DNA of 64,000 nt, taken from NCBI GenBank assembly GCA_020849475.1, contig JADLGE010000005.1, positions 1 through 64,000 on the forward strand, written 5' to 3'. Below, one piece after another: positions 7,954 through 16,932 of the stretch; positions within the stretch are counted from its first letter, which is position 1, and each line of letters begins with the position of its first letter. This stretch comes from Gammaproteobacteria bacterium. GTDB taxonomy: Bacteria > Pseudomonadota > Gammaproteobacteria > Ga0077536. The notes beneath the pieces were generated by a model that did not search any database, was not told the origin of the DNA, and saw nothing but the letters and a program-made list of their open reading frames with translations. A program made the translations under genes and the position numbers.

Positions 7954-8261
7954 GGGGAAACCTCCATTGGGAATCGTTGTTTCGATTTGATTGTCCGTCG
8001 CGGAACAGACGGGTAGAGGCAGAGCTTAGCCGCCGGACCGCCGCGCGTCGATAGCGTGATCCGGCAGGGGTTGCGCTCCGCACGCGTGAATCCATTCGTG
8101 TATTTTGACTCCGGGAGTTTGCCTGCAATGTCAGACTGAAGTCTGACCCACAATGGTCGCAGCCTCTTCTGTCGGTCAGACTTCAGTCTGACCGACAGGT
8201 GCAATTGAAATCGCACCAGCAGGTATACTTCGGGCTCGTCACGATGCTTTGGAAATGACCG
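7954..8261. other. 308-bp divergent intergenic region with one pair of palindromic repeats
   Basis: Lies between the SRPBCC gene and yqhA. It holds two copies, in opposite orientation, of the 16-bp near-palindrome described below, and a TATACT hexamer at 8224-8229 that could be the yqhA -10 element; no matching -35 was found. No open frame here has coding character. Confidence 0.5.
8131..8196. repeat. REP-like inverted palindrome pair, left of yqhA
   Basis: TCAGACTGAAGTCTGA at 8131-8146 and its reverse complement at 8176-8191. The second copy extends to a 12-bp-arm palindrome (8171-8182 with 8185-8196). The same unit occurs twice more on the other side of yqhA, so this is a dispersed repeat family, not a single operator. 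Confidence 0.8.
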
Positions 8262-8777
8262 ATGAAAGCCCTGGAAATCTTCCTCGAACGCACTTTGTTC
8301 GCCACCCGCTGGCTGCTCGCGCCGATGTTCCTCGGGCTTTCTGTCGCTCTGCTCGCGCTGGGCGTCAAATTCTTCCAAGAGCTGCTGCACATTTTCATGC
8401 ACATCATCGAAATCCCGGAGGCGTCACTGGTGCTGTCGATCCTGTCGTTGATCGACATGGCGCTGGTCGGCAGTTTGATTGTCATGGTGATGTTCAGCGG
8501 CTACGAGAACTTCGTATCGCGTCTCGACATCGACAGCGGCTCACACAACATCGATTGGCTGGGCAAGCTCGACGCCAATACCTTGAAGCTCAAGGTCGCG
8601 GCATCGATCGTGGCGATTTCCAGCATTCACCTGCTGGGCAAATTCATGGAAGCGAGCACCATCCCCAACGACAAGCTGCTGTGGTACACCATCATCCACA
8701 TGGCGTTCGTGGTGTCGGCCTTGCTGCTGGGCCTGCTGGACAAAATGGTGTTTCAGTCACACCGCAGCGGGCATTGA
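8262..8777 (+). CDS. yqhA: UPF0114/YqhA family inner-membrane protein
   Basis: A 171-residue integral membrane protein; ATG at 8262. It matches the YqhA/UPF0114 (TIGR00645) family in length and in blocks such as [23 protein letters not shown] and [12 protein letters not shown]. Four hydrophobic segments are visible (roughly residues 15-40, 58-85, 105-127 and 140-162). The cellular role of the family is not established. It stands alone and is bracketed on both sides by inverted palindromic repeats. Confidence 0.9.
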   Translation: MKALEIFLERTLFATRWLLAPMFLGLSVALLALGVKFFQELLHIFMHIIEIPEASLVLSILSLIDMALVGSLIVMVMFSGYENFVSRLDIDSGSHNIDWLGKLDANTLKLKVAASIVAISSIHLLGKFMEASTIPNDKLLWYTIIHMAFVVSALLLGLLDKMVFQSHRSGH

Positions 8778-8809
8778 AGGCAGGTAGCGAAATCCTGGGG
8801 CACAGCTGT

Positions 8810-8887
8810 GGGTCAGACTTCAGTCTGACATTGAAGGGCGGGCCACGGCGGTCAGCATTCACCGAATGTCAGACTGAAGTCTGACCC
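8810..8887. repeat. REP-like inverted palindrome pair, right of yqhA
   Basis: Two copies of the same 16-bp near-palindrome (8813-8828 and 8869-8884) sit inside perfect 23-bp inverted arms (8810-8832 and 8865-8887) around a 32-nt spacer. The pair could fold as one long hairpin or as two small ones, between the ends of the convergent yqhA and PHA depolymerase genes. Confidence 0.8.
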
Positions 8888-8904
8888 GCAAATAAAATTA
8901 CGCG

Positions 8905-10152
8905 TTACTGCCCCAGCATCTTGTTCGAGAAGATAAAGTCGCGCACGCGCGGCGCTATCTCGGTACGCCAGCGTGAGCCGTTGAATACACCGTAGTGGCC
9001 GACGCCGGGCTGGATGTAATCGACGCGCTTGACGGTCGGGATGTTGATGCACAGGTCGTGCGCGGCCTGGGTCTGGCCGATGCCCGAGATGTCGTCGTTC
9101 TCGCCTTCCACCGTCATGAGCGCGGTGCGCTTGATGGATTTCAGATCCACCCGCTGGCCGCGGTGTTCGAGCAGGCCGTCGGGCAGGTGATGTTCCTGGA
9201 ATACTTTCTGGATGGTCTGCAGGTAGTAGTCGGCGGACAAATCCATCACCGCCAGGTACTCGTCGTAGAATTTGCGATGGCCGCTCACTGAATCACCGTC
9301 GCCGGCCACCAGGTTCTGATACAGATTCTTGTGCGCGTCGAGATGACGGTCGAGATTCATGGTCATGAAGCCGGTCAATTGCAGGAAGCCCGGGTACACG
9401 CGGCGCATGACGCCGGCATTCGGGAACGGCACGGTCATGATGACGTTCTGCTTGAACCACGACAGCGGCTTGCTCTTGGCCAGCAGATTGGGCTGGGTCG
9501 GGCTCTTACGCGTATCGATGGGGCTGCCCATGATGGTGACCGTGGCCGGCTGACACGGATCGTCCGCCGCGGCCAGCAAGGCCGTCGCCGACAGCACTGC
9601 GGGCCCCGGCTGACAGACCGCCATCACGTGCAGGTCGGGGCCGAGCTGGCGCATGAAGCCCATCACGTAGTCGATGTAATCGTGCAGGTCGAAATTGCCT
9701 TCACCGAGCGGCACTTCGCGCGCGTCCTGCCAGTCGGTGATGTAGACGTCGAAATCTTCGAGCAGCGCGCGCACCGTGCCGCGCAGCAGGGTGGCGTAAT
9801 GGCCGGACACCGGCGCCACCACCAGCACCTTGGGTGCGGTCTGGAAGCGCTCCGGCAGACGGCTGGTATCTCGCTTGAAATGCAGCAGATGGCAGAACGG
9901 CAGACGGGTGACTATCTCTTCGCTGATGGCGATGTGGCCACCGTGACAGGAGACCTCGCGGATGCCGAATTCGGGCTTGCTGTAGCGCCGGGTAAGGCCG
10001 TCGAAAACATCCAGGGCGGCCGCTGCGGCCTTGGCCTGGTAGGTGTAGGAAATCGGGTTGGCGGGATTGTTGAGCATCACGCGCCCCATGCTGGCGGCGG
10101 CGCGCCACGGCTTGACCGCGGCGTGGGTCCACTCGTAGAGGTGATAAAGCAT
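8905..10152 (-). CDS. phaZ: Intracellular polyhydroxyalkanoate depolymerase
   Basis: A 415-residue alpha/beta hydrolase. The frame opens at 10248, but MLYHLYEWTH at 10152 is the family start and is preceded by GAGGAGGGG. The catalytic Cys180 lies in the lipase-box-like AVCQPGP, as in the intracellular PHB depolymerases of the Cupriavidus PhaZa1 type. Asp353/354 (GENDDISG) and His386 (GVGHYGVFNGSRW) complete the triad region. It mobilises stored poly-3-hydroxybutyrate in the cytoplasm. No PHA synthase is in the window. Confidence 0.92.
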   Translation of the reverse strand: MLYHLYEWTHAAVKPWRAAASMGRVMLNNPANPISYTYQAKAAAAALDVFDGLTRRYSKPEFGIREVSCHGGHIAISEEIVTRLPFCHLLHFKRDTSRLPERFQTAPKVLVVAPVSGHYATLLRGTVRALLEDFDVYITDWQDAREVPLGEGNFDLHDYIDYVMGFMRQLGPDLHVMAVCQPGPAVLSATALLAAADDPCQPATVTIMGSPIDTRKSPTQPNLLAKSKPLSWFKQNVIMTVPFPNAGVMRRVYPGFLQLTGFMTMNLDRHLDAHKNLYQNLVAGDGDSVSGHRKFYDEYLAVMDLSADYYLQTIQKVFQEHHLPDGLLEHRGQRVDLKSIKRTALMTVEGENDDISGIGQTQAAHDLCINIPTVKRVDYIQPGVGHYGVFNGSRWRTEIAPRVRDFIFSNKMLGQ

Positions 10153-10390
10153 CGAGGCCCCTCCTCTCGGGAGTCGATTGGCGCGGCGCCAAGGCCGGCC
10201 GCGGAAGCTATCGCGTTGCAGCATACGACAGCCCCTGCGCACTGCCAAGGCAAGCTCGACGAAGATTCACATTTGTCTGCTTGGGACCTTGGGCTTACCT
10301 TGACGTCTCGCCCACGAGTCCCAATGCTATGACCGTCGTTGCCAGTCTATCGGCCGCGGCCGCCCATCTCAGTAATCAGAAGGAACCGCC

Positions 10391-10792
10391 ATGCCGCTGG
10401 AACGACTCGACCACTATTTCGTCTACGCGTCGGATCTCGAGGTCTCCAAACGTTTCTACAGCGAGGTGCTGGGGCTCACCAGCGGCCCGCGTCCGCAGTT
10501 CGGCTTCCCCGGCTACTGGTTCTATCTCGACGACCGCCCGGTAGTGCATATCGGCGACGATGGTTTCGAGGGCGGCTATGTCTACGAGAACGGCGAACAT
10601 GTGATCTCGGGCCCGACCGGCCCGGTCGACCACATCGCCTTCCGCGCCAGCAACATCGACGACTTCCTGGCGCGCTTCGACAGGCTCGGCGTGTCGTTTC
10701 AACGCCGCGAAGTGCCGGATTTCCGCCTGAGTCAGCTGTTCGTGAAGGACCCCGAAGGGCTGACCATCGAACTGAATTTCTTCCACGACTGA
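10391..10792 (+). CDS. VOC family (glyoxalase/dioxygenase superfamily) protein
   Basis: A 133-residue protein; ATG at 10391, preceded by AGGAACCGCC. A single pair of beta-alpha-beta-beta-beta modules: LDHYFVYASDLEVSKRFYSE at the start, VDHIAFRASNIDDFLARF in the middle, and FVKDPEGLTIELNFFHD at the end. His8, His78 and the C-terminal Glu of TIELN fit the usual metal-ligand positions. It is divergent from the PHA depolymerase and 11 bp before the DUF1329 gene, with which it is probably cotranscribed. The substrate is unknown. Confidence 0.85.
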   Translation: MPLERLDHYFVYASDLEVSKRFYSEVLGLTSGPRPQFGFPGYWFYLDDRPVVHIGDDGFEGGYVYENGEHVISGPTGPVDHIAFRASNIDDFLARFDRLGVSFQRREVPDFRLSQLFVKDPEGLTIELNFFHD

Positions 10793-10803
10793 CTCCATCT
10801 GCC

Positions 10804-12105
10804 ATGAAGGCGCTCGCGTCCCTGCTGTGGAGCGCCTTCGCGCTGCTGCTCTGCGCGCCGGCGCTGGCGGCTGATTTCGAACTCGACATCGACGAACTCA
10901 ACGAGCTCAGTCCGCGTCCCGGCAGCGTCATCGACAGCGCCAGCCTGGCGCGCTACGCAGCTTTTCTCGATCAGGACTTCTCGCGCTTCATCGCCAGCGG
11001 CGCCGCGAATCTGCTGGTCGGCGAGCCCCTGTCTTTTTCACCGCCCGCCGCGTTCCGCGATGCCAGCGCCCGATACCGCGGCCAGACGCACCTGACCGAT
11101 CAGGCCGGCGTCCTCGATGGCTTCATCCAGGGTCGCCCCTTCAGCGGCGCACTGGACGTCAAAGATCCTGACGCCGGCAGCAAGGCCGCCTGGAACATGC
11201 GCTTTGCCTATACCGGCGACAGCGGCAAGCTGCCGGAAATCATCTGGCAGATGCGCGACTGGAAGGCCGAAAAAGTGCAGGCCGAAATGCTGTTCGAAGG
11301 ACGCAGCATGCGCTTCATGCATCGCCATGTGCTGGCGCCGCTGCCCGATATCGAGCGCAATCCTGAAGACGCCTACGGCGCATTCTTCATGCGCGCGGTG
11401 GAAGCCGGCAGCTACAACGGCACCGAGGCGCTGGTGTTTGCCAATCGCGACGAATCAAGGCCGCTGAACGGCTGGGTCTACATTCCGCAGTTGGGTCGCA
11501 CCCAGACCCTGGCGGCGTTTTCCAACGAGGAATCGATGTTCGGCAGCGACATCCTGCCGACCGATTTTCTGGTCTATTCCGGGCCGCTGCCGGCCATGCA
11601 ATGGCGCTACCTCGGCACAACCTACATGCTGCTGCCGCTCTACCGTCACGACCAGATCGAACCCTCGCCGCGCAAGGCGCGTCGCTTCGATTACTGGCAC
11701 ACCGATTTCAACGGCCACGCCGGCTGCTTCCCCAAGGTCAGCTGGCAACTGCGTCCAACCCTCATCCTCGAGGGCCGCGCGCTCGATGCGGCGGCGGCCG
11801 TGACACGCCGCGTGTTCTATCTCGACGCCCAGACCTATGTGCCGGCTTTGTGGAAGATCTACCGCGGCGACAATCAACTGTGGAAGTTCGTGATCAACGC
11901 CTATGCCCATCCCGATTCGCACCTGCCCGACAACCGCGCCTCGGGCGCGCCCATCCCCACCGCGTCCAGCACTATCGATATTGCCGCCAACCGCTGCACG
12001 ACCCTGCAGCTCCTGACCCTGATCAACGTGCCGGATGTCGGACCGGCCGATTTCAATGCCAGCAACATGCAGCACGGCGGCGGCGCTAACTTCAGGCGTC
12101 GCTGA
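10804..12105 (+). CDS. DUF1329 domain protein, exported
   Basis: A 433-residue protein with a clear Sec signal peptide (MKALASLLWSAFALLLCAPALAA). The frame stays open upstream through the VOC gene, but this ATG gives the signal peptide. The mature part has the DUF1329 pattern, with VYIPQLGRTQ and conserved aromatic blocks such as RRFDYWHTDF, and resembles LolA/LolB-like periplasmic lipid-binding sheets. Family members often accompany DUF1302 outer-membrane proteins and hydrophobic-substrate catabolism; no DUF1302 gene is present here. The role is probably in handling a lipid or hydrophobic compound in the periplasm. Confidence 0.88.
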   Translation: MKALASLLWSAFALLLCAPALAADFELDIDELNELSPRPGSVIDSASLARYAAFLDQDFSRFIASGAANLLVGEPLSFSPPAAFRDASARYRGQTHLTDQAGVLDGFIQGRPFSGALDVKDPDAGSKAAWNMRFAYTGDSGKLPEIIWQMRDWKAEKVQAEMLFEGRSMRFMHRHVLAPLPDIERNPEDAYGAFFMRAVEAGSYNGTEALVFANRDESRPLNGWVYIPQLGRTQTLAAFSNEESMFGSDILPTDFLVYSGPLPAMQWRYLGTTYMLLPLYRHDQIEPSPRKARRFDYWHTDFNGHAGCFPKVSWQLRPTLILEGRALDAAAAVTRRVFYLDAQTYVPALWKIYRGDNQLWKFVINAYAHPDSHLPDNRASGAPIPTASSTIDIAANRCTTLQLLTLINVPDVGPADFNASNMQHGGGANFRRR

Positions 12106-12186
12106 CCCCTACCCCATCGCGTCATTGGCCGCGACGCGGACGCTGGCTATAGTCCTGCGCTCAACGCAGTAACGGGGAGATGAGTC

Positions 12187-13263
12187 ATGAAATTCAGCCT
12201 GCACGTGCAGACCCGCATCACCGACTGGCAGGTGATCAAATATCTCGAAGACCTGGGTTACGACGCCGCCTGGGTGCCCGACACCCAGATGATGTGGTCG
12301 GACTGCTACGCCACCATGGCGCTGGCCGCCGCCAACACCTCGAAGATTCACATCGGCACCGGCGTCGCCATCGCCGGCACGCGCATCGCGCCGACCACCG
12401 CCGCCGCGATCGCATCCATCAACGCCATCGCGCCCGGTCGCATCTTCTTAGGCATAGGCACCGGCCACACGGCGATGCGCGTGATGGGGCAGGATCCGAT
12501 ACCTATCGCCGAATTCCGTGATTATCTGCGCGTGGTGCGCAGCATGCTCGAAGGCAAGGAGACTGCGTACACCTACCGCGACAAGACCACCGATATCGTG
12601 TGGCAGAACCACGGCACCGGCTTTCGCAACATCGAAACGCCGATTCCCATCTACGTAGCGGCCAACGGTCCGCGCGCGCTGCGCACCGCCGGCACCTATG
12701 GCGACGGCCTGGTGTCGATATTCAATGAGCAGCAGGACATCCTTGAATTCAACTTGAAGCACGTCAAGGAAGGCGGTGACAAGGCGGGCCGCGACTTGAG
12801 CAACTATCACACCGTGACGCTGACCAACGCGGTGATTCTCAAGGCCGGCGAAAAGCTCACGGACGAGGCCGTCATCGAGCGCGCCGGATCATGGGTGGTG
12901 GTGGCCATGCATTTCGTCTACGAGATCTGGCGCTACACCAAGAACGACGAAGTGGTGCCGCAGTACATGAAGGGCATTTGGGAAGAGTATGTCGACCATG
13001 TCGAAAATTTCCCGGTGCCGCCGGAAAAACGCCACCAGTTGATACACGAAGGCCATTGCAGCTTCTACGCGCCGGGCGAACGCAAGTTCGTCACGCCAGA
13101 AATGATCGACGGCACGTCCATGGTCGGCAGCCCCAGCGAAATCGCCGAGAAGATTCGCATCGCCGAGAAGCAAGGACTGAAGGAAGTCAGCCTGCTGCCG
13201 CCTTTGCAACACATCCGCAGCATGGCCAAGGATTTTGCCGAGCAGGTGATTCCGCTCTGCTGA
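12187..13263 (+). CDS. LLM-class flavin-dependent oxidoreductase (F420/FMN type)
   Basis: A 358-residue luciferase-like TIM barrel; ATG at 12187, with GGGGAG 6 nt upstream. Features are YLEDLGYDAAWVPDTQMMW, HIGTGVAIAGTRIAPTTAAA, GRIFLGIGTGHTAMRVMG and YVAANGPRALRTAGTYGDG, as in 5,10-methylenetetrahydromethanopterin-reductase-like members. It differs strongly from the other two LLM proteins in the window and has a longer C-terminal helical region. It stands between the DUF1329 gene and a dispersed hairpin repeat. The cofactor choice (F420 or FMN) cannot be decided. Confidence 0.85.
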   Translation: MKFSLHVQTRITDWQVIKYLEDLGYDAAWVPDTQMMWSDCYATMALAAANTSKIHIGTGVAIAGTRIAPTTAAAIASINAIAPGRIFLGIGTGHTAMRVMGQDPIPIAEFRDYLRVVRSMLEGKETAYTYRDKTTDIVWQNHGTGFRNIETPIPIYVAANGPRALRTAGTYGDGLVSIFNEQQDILEFNLKHVKEGGDKAGRDLSNYHTVTLTNAVILKAGEKLTDEAVIERAGSWVVVAMHFVYEIWRYTKNDEVVPQYMKGIWEEYVDHVENFPVPPEKRHQLIHEGHCSFYAPGERKFVTPEMIDGTSMVGSPSEIAEKIRIAEKQGLKEVSLLPPLQHIRSMAKDFAEQVIPLC

Positions 13264-13282
13264 TTCAGATGCCGTGACGGTT

Positions 13283-13312
13283 CTGTAGGTGCGAAGTCAT
13301 TCGCACCTACAG
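13283..13312. repeat. Dispersed hairpin repeat / terminator
   Basis: Perfect 13-bp arms (13283-13295, CTGTAGGTGCGAA, and 13300-13312) with loop GTCA, 19 bp after the LLM gene stop. A near copy occurs at 30346-30369, so it belongs to a dispersed family that here doubles as a terminator between convergent genes. Confidence 0.75.
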
Positions 13313-13327
13313 GGCGCCCCGCATCGC

Positions 13328-13996
13328 TCAGCTCACGATCACATGCTCACGCGTGATGATGAATTCGAGCGGAATGGTCAGAAAATTCTCTTCGTCATCG
13401 CGGGTATCGGCATATTCCTGGGTGCGCGCCGATTCACGCATGGCGTCGGTGTTCTCGAACCAGGTCAAGGCAAAGCCGTCCAGCGCCGGGTCCGCGCCGC
13501 GGCCGTAGGCGGTGCTGCGGGTATGGCTTTGCACGTAACGCGTGACGGTCTTGATCGACGCGCCCAAGGGACCGTGGGTCACGCGCCAATGCCGCTGAAA
13601 GTCCGCCAGCGGCATCCCCGCTTTCTTGGTCACGAACTCGATGTTCTTCACACCATTGGCCGGAATCGGGCCGTCCTTGATGACATGTTCCTCGGTGTGC
13701 ACCTGGATGAAACGCGAAGTGTCGACGAAGTTCGGTTCATCGGCCAGCACCGCTGCGAGTTCCGGGCTGTCTTTCAGGGCGCGCAACGCCTGCGTGTCAT
13801 CGAACCATAACTCGGCAATGCCATCGGCAGCCGGCTGGGCCTTGCGATAGCCTGACAACAAAGTGTGCGACTGTACGTAACGACGCAGCCCCGGCAGGCG
13901 GCTGACGATGGGGGCGTGCTTGTTCAACCAGTAAGCCTGAAAGTCCTCGACACTCATGCCGGGCTTACGCTGCAACACCGAAACGACTTTGATCAT
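13328..13996 (-). CDS. Tandem EthD-domain protein
   Basis: A 222-residue protein made of two ferredoxin-like EthD modules. The first is residues 1-110 (MIKVVSVLQRKPGMSVEDFQ, then YWLNKHAPIV and YVQSHTL). The second is about 115-222 (IEFVTKKAGMPLADFQRHWR, HGPLG, RYVQSHTRS). A TTG at 14005 is in frame, but the ATG at 13996 has a GAGGA 9 nt upstream. EthD modules occur alone as small dimeric proteins in ether degradation and polyketide pathways; the internal duplication mimics a dimer. It is convergent with the LLM oxidoreductase. Confidence 0.85.
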   Translation of the reverse strand: MIKVVSVLQRKPGMSVEDFQAYWLNKHAPIVSRLPGLRRYVQSHTLLSGYRKAQPAADGIAELWFDDTQALRALKDSPELAAVLADEPNFVDTSRFIQVHTEEHVIKDGPIPANGVKNIEFVTKKAGMPLADFQRHWRVTHGPLGASIKTVTRYVQSHTRSTAYGRGADPALDGFALTWFENTDAMRESARTQEYADTRDDEENFLTIPLEFIITREHVIVS

Positions 13997-14144
13997 GAAC
14001 ACCAATCCTCATTGCTTGAACAGGCCGCCAGGCCCTTGCGCGCTTGAGGCCCTGCGAGCCCCATGGCACCATGCGGCGGCGCGGCGTGAGCATATCGCAA
14101 TCCCATGGCCATCGCCGCCGACGGTCGTAAATCAGGCGAGTCCG

Positions 14145-14780
14145 ATGTCAATCAAAGCACTGCTGTTCGTTGGTTTCATCATGTTGATGGGCGGCATGCA
14201 AGCCGCCAGCGCGGCGCCGGCGCTGGTCGGCGCCTGGGTGTGGGATGAAAAATCCAGCGCCGATGTCGAAAAGCTCATCAGGGGCAAACTGCGCAAACGT
14301 GGTGAGCCCATGCCGGTCATGCAGAGCGGCGGTGAGCGCAATACGGCCCATGATCTGGCGCAGCTCGCCTACTGGGAAACGGTGCGCGACCGCAAGGAAG
14401 ACAAGCCCATCAAATCCTTGCGTCGTCTCGGCATTGCCTACCCGCTGGTCAAGGTCGAGCGTCTCGACCTGGCGGAGGAAGTCGACGGTCTGCGCATCAC
14501 CTACGACATCAACCTGCCGCGCAGCGTACGTCCCAATCCCAACGGCAAAGTGTTCTCCGCCAAGGGCGACGAACTCTTGCAGGACACCTTTGGCTTCAAC
14601 CTTTCTTATTGGGAGAACGACTCCCTGTACGTCGAGACCGACGCACCGGAAGGCGGCAAGGTCATCGAAAAATTCACCGTTCGCGAAAACCCGCACCAGC
14701 TCGAATACGTGGTGCGGGTGCAGATGCGCATGTTGATGGAGCCGCTGGAAGTGGTGCGGCTGTTCAATCCGGCCAGATAA
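14145..14780 (+). CDS. Exported protein of unknown function
   Basis: A 211-residue protein with a Sec signal peptide (residues 1-22, ending ASAA). The mature part opens with PALVGAWVWDE, a start seen in small lipocalin-like exported proteins. It contains charged helices, then strand-rich segments (YDINLPRSVRPNPNG, YWENDSLYVETDAPEGG, EYVVRVQMRM). The frame extends upstream to 13956, but that part overlaps the EthD promoter and lacks a ribosome site. It is convergent with the CoA-transferase gene (8 bp apart). I do not recognise the family. Confidence 0.7.
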   Translation: MSIKALLFVGFIMLMGGMQAASAAPALVGAWVWDEKSSADVEKLIRGKLRKRGEPMPVMQSGGERNTAHDLAQLAYWETVRDRKEDKPIKSLRRLGIAYPLVKVERLDLAEEVDGLRITYDINLPRSVRPNPNGKVFSAKGDELLQDTFGFNLSYWENDSLYVETDAPEGGKVIEKFTVRENPHQLEYVVRVQMRMLMEPLEVVRLFNPAR

Positions 14781-14788
14781 TCCGCGCG

Positions 14789-16033
14789 CTACTTGATCGA
14801 GTTCGCCAGTTCATCGCGGAATTTCGGATGGGCGATGGCAATCAGCGCATCGGCGCGCGCCCACAGGCTCTTGCCGCGCAGTCTCGCCACGCCGTATTCA
14901 GTCACCACATAGTCGATGCAATAACGCGGCGTGGTCACCACGCTGCCGACCGCGAGCGTCGCGACAATCTTTGAGCGCGCATCGTCGGCGGTGGTCGATG
15001 GCAGCGCGATGATCGACACGCCGCCGTCCGACAAGGCCGCCGCTTCGATGTAGTCGAGACTGCCGCCGACGCCGCTGATCTGCACCGGCCCCAAGGTCTC
15101 GCCGTTGCTCTGCCCCATGAGATCCAGTTCGACCGAGGAATTGATCGAGACGAAGCGCGGCAGCGCGGCCAGCGCGAGTGGATTGTGCGTGACGTCCAGC
15201 CCACTCATCTCGATGCGCGTATTGCCATTGCAGTATTCATAAAGACGCGGGTCGCCGGCCAACTCGCCGTTGACCACGCGCGGCTGGTGTTTCACACCCT
15301 CAAGGAAATCCACCAGGCTGCGCGACAGCATGCCCGAGAACAGATTGACCTTGGGGATGTCGCACAGGCGCTTCAAGACCCGATCTGGCACCGCGCCGAT
15401 GCCGAACTGCACCCACGCCCCTTCCGGAATCAGGCTCAGGACGTGCTCGATGATCTTCTCGTCACGCGGCTCGGGTTCACCGGTGTCGTATTGCGCGAGC
15501 GGATGGTCCGCTTCGTAGGCATAAGTAATGTTCTCGAGCGGCACGCGCGAATTGCCGGCGGTGACCGGCATGTGCGGATTCATCTCGGCGATGACCACGG
15601 ACGCCTGGGAGATCAGATGCTGGTTGGGGCCGACTGAGAGTCCAAGGCTGACGCTGCCATCCGCCTGTGGCAACGAAGTCTGCACCACCACCACGTCGGG
15701 ACTCACCGGCCCGCCCTTACGCACCACGCGCGTCAGATCGGAAAGACGTATCGGCACGAAGCTGACCTTGCGCCGATCATTCTCCTTGAACAGCGGACGC
15801 AGACGCGGCGCCGCCTGCCAGGTGAGATAGTGGAAGTGCTCGCCCAGGCCACGCTCGAGAAAACCGTAACCCCCCAAGGACAGGCCCGACGCCACCGTCA
15901 GCTTCTTGAAGCGCTCCACGCCGGCACTGAATGCGCGATAGAACTCGCGCGGTTCGGCGCAGGCGCCGGGCAGCATCAAGGTGCATGCATCGGGGATGGC
16001 GGCAACCGCCGCTTCGGGGGTGACTACTTTCAT
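14789..16033 (-). CDS. Acetyl-CoA hydrolase/transferase family protein with altered catalytic position
   Basis: A 414-residue class-I CoA-transferase-fold protein resembling 4-hydroxybutyrate CoA-transferase; ATG at 16033 (MKVVTPEAAV). Conserved features include WVQFGIGAVPD, INSSVELDLMGQSNGE (around 297-312) and YCIDYVVTEYGVARLRGKS. At the position where this family usually has the thioester-forming Glu (HSEM-like motif), the sequence reads LFSGML, giving Gly234. If my alignment by eye is right, the classic ping-pong mechanism is unlikely. It could be a hydrolase, a CoA-binding protein or a diverged transferase. It is divergent from the SDR gene. Confidence 0.8.
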   Translation of the reverse strand: MKVVTPEAAVAAIPDACTLMLPGACAEPREFYRAFSAGVERFKKLTVASGLSLGGYGFLERGLGEHFHYLTWQAAPRLRPLFKENDRRKVSFVPIRLSDLTRVVRKGGPVSPDVVVVQTSLPQADGSVSLGLSVGPNQHLISQASVVIAEMNPHMPVTAGNSRVPLENITYAYEADHPLAQYDTGEPEPRDEKIIEHVLSLIPEGAWVQFGIGAVPDRVLKRLCDIPKVNLFSGMLSRSLVDFLEGVKHQPRVVNGELAGDPRLYEYCNGNTRIEMSGLDVTHNPLALAALPRFVSINSSVELDLMGQSNGETLGPVQISGVGGSLDYIEAAALSDGGVSIIALPSTTADDARSKIVATLAVGSVVTTPRYCIDYVVTEYGVARLRGKSLWARADALIAIAHPKFRDELANSIK

Positions 16034-16147
16034 TGCCCTTCCAGTATCATCGTTGTGAGCCTCGACATGAGGCGCCGTGAGTGTAGCGCGAAGCCCACCC
16101 ACTCACGAACCCGACCCACACCCACGGACACCAAGAGGAATCACTCC

Positions 16148-16912
16148 ATGGCCGGCCTGTTGCAAGACAAAGCGATCATCATCACCGGTGGCAGCACCGG
16201 CATCGGCCGCGCCACCGCGCTGCGCGCCGCCCAGGAAGGCGCGCGCCTGACCATTGCCGACGTCAATATCAAGGACGGCGAAGCCGTGGTCGCGGAGATC
16301 AAGAGCAAGGGCGGCGCCGCGCAATTCACCAAGACCGATGTCACGCAGTCCGCCGAAGTCAAGGCCATGATCGCCGCCACCGTCAGCGCCTATGGCCGCC
16401 TGGACGGCGCCTTCAACAACGCCGGCATCGAAGGCCATTTCACCAGCATCACCAAGATGACCGAAGAGGAATACGACCGTACCGCCAACGTCGACATGAA
16501 GGGCGTGTGGCTGTGCCTGAAGTATCAGGTCGAGCAATTCCTGAAGCAGGGCAGCGCGGGCAGCATCGTCAGCACCGCCTCGGTGGCGGGCCTCATCGGC
16601 ACGCGCGGCGGTAGCGCCTATTGCGCCGCCAAGCACGGCGTGGTCGGCATGACCAAATGCGTGGCCTTGGAATACGCGCGCAAGAACATCCGCGCCAATG
16701 CGGTCTGCCCCGGCATCATTCAAACGCCGATGGTCGATCGCATGATGGCCGGCACCGGTATCGTGCCCCAGCATCTGATCGATCAGGAGCCGATAGGTCG
16801 TCTCGGCCAGCCGGGCGAGATTGGTGAAGCCGTGATCTGGTTGTTGTCAGACCTGTCGTCGTTCGTGACCGGCATCGCGATGCCGGTGGACGGCGGTTAC
16901 GTGGCGGTGTGA
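16148..16912 (+). CDS. SDR family oxidoreductase
   Basis: A 254-residue classical short-chain dehydrogenase; ATG at 16148 with AGGAA upstream. The Rossmann motif GGSTGIG is at 14-20, NNAG at 90-93, catalytic Ser in STASVAG, Tyr-x-x-x-Lys in YCAAKHG, and the C-terminal PVDGGYVAV. Asp at the end of strand 2 (IADVN) suggests NAD preference. These enzymes typically oxidise secondary alcohols or 3-hydroxyacyl groups. It is divergent from the CoA-transferase-like gene, which may share the control region. Confidence 0.9.
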   Translation: MAGLLQDKAIIITGGSTGIGRATALRAAQEGARLTIADVNIKDGEAVVAEIKSKGGAAQFTKTDVTQSAEVKAMIAATVSAYGRLDGAFNNAGIEGHFTSITKMTEEEYDRTANVDMKGVWLCLKYQVEQFLKQGSAGSIVSTASVAGLIGTRGGSAYCAAKHGVVGMTKCVALEYARKNIRANAVCPGIIQTPMVDRMMAGTGIVPQHLIDQEPIGRLGQPGEIGEAVIWLLSDLSSFVTGIAMPVDGGYVAV

Positions 16913-16932
16913 CGGCAGACTTTCGATGAATC

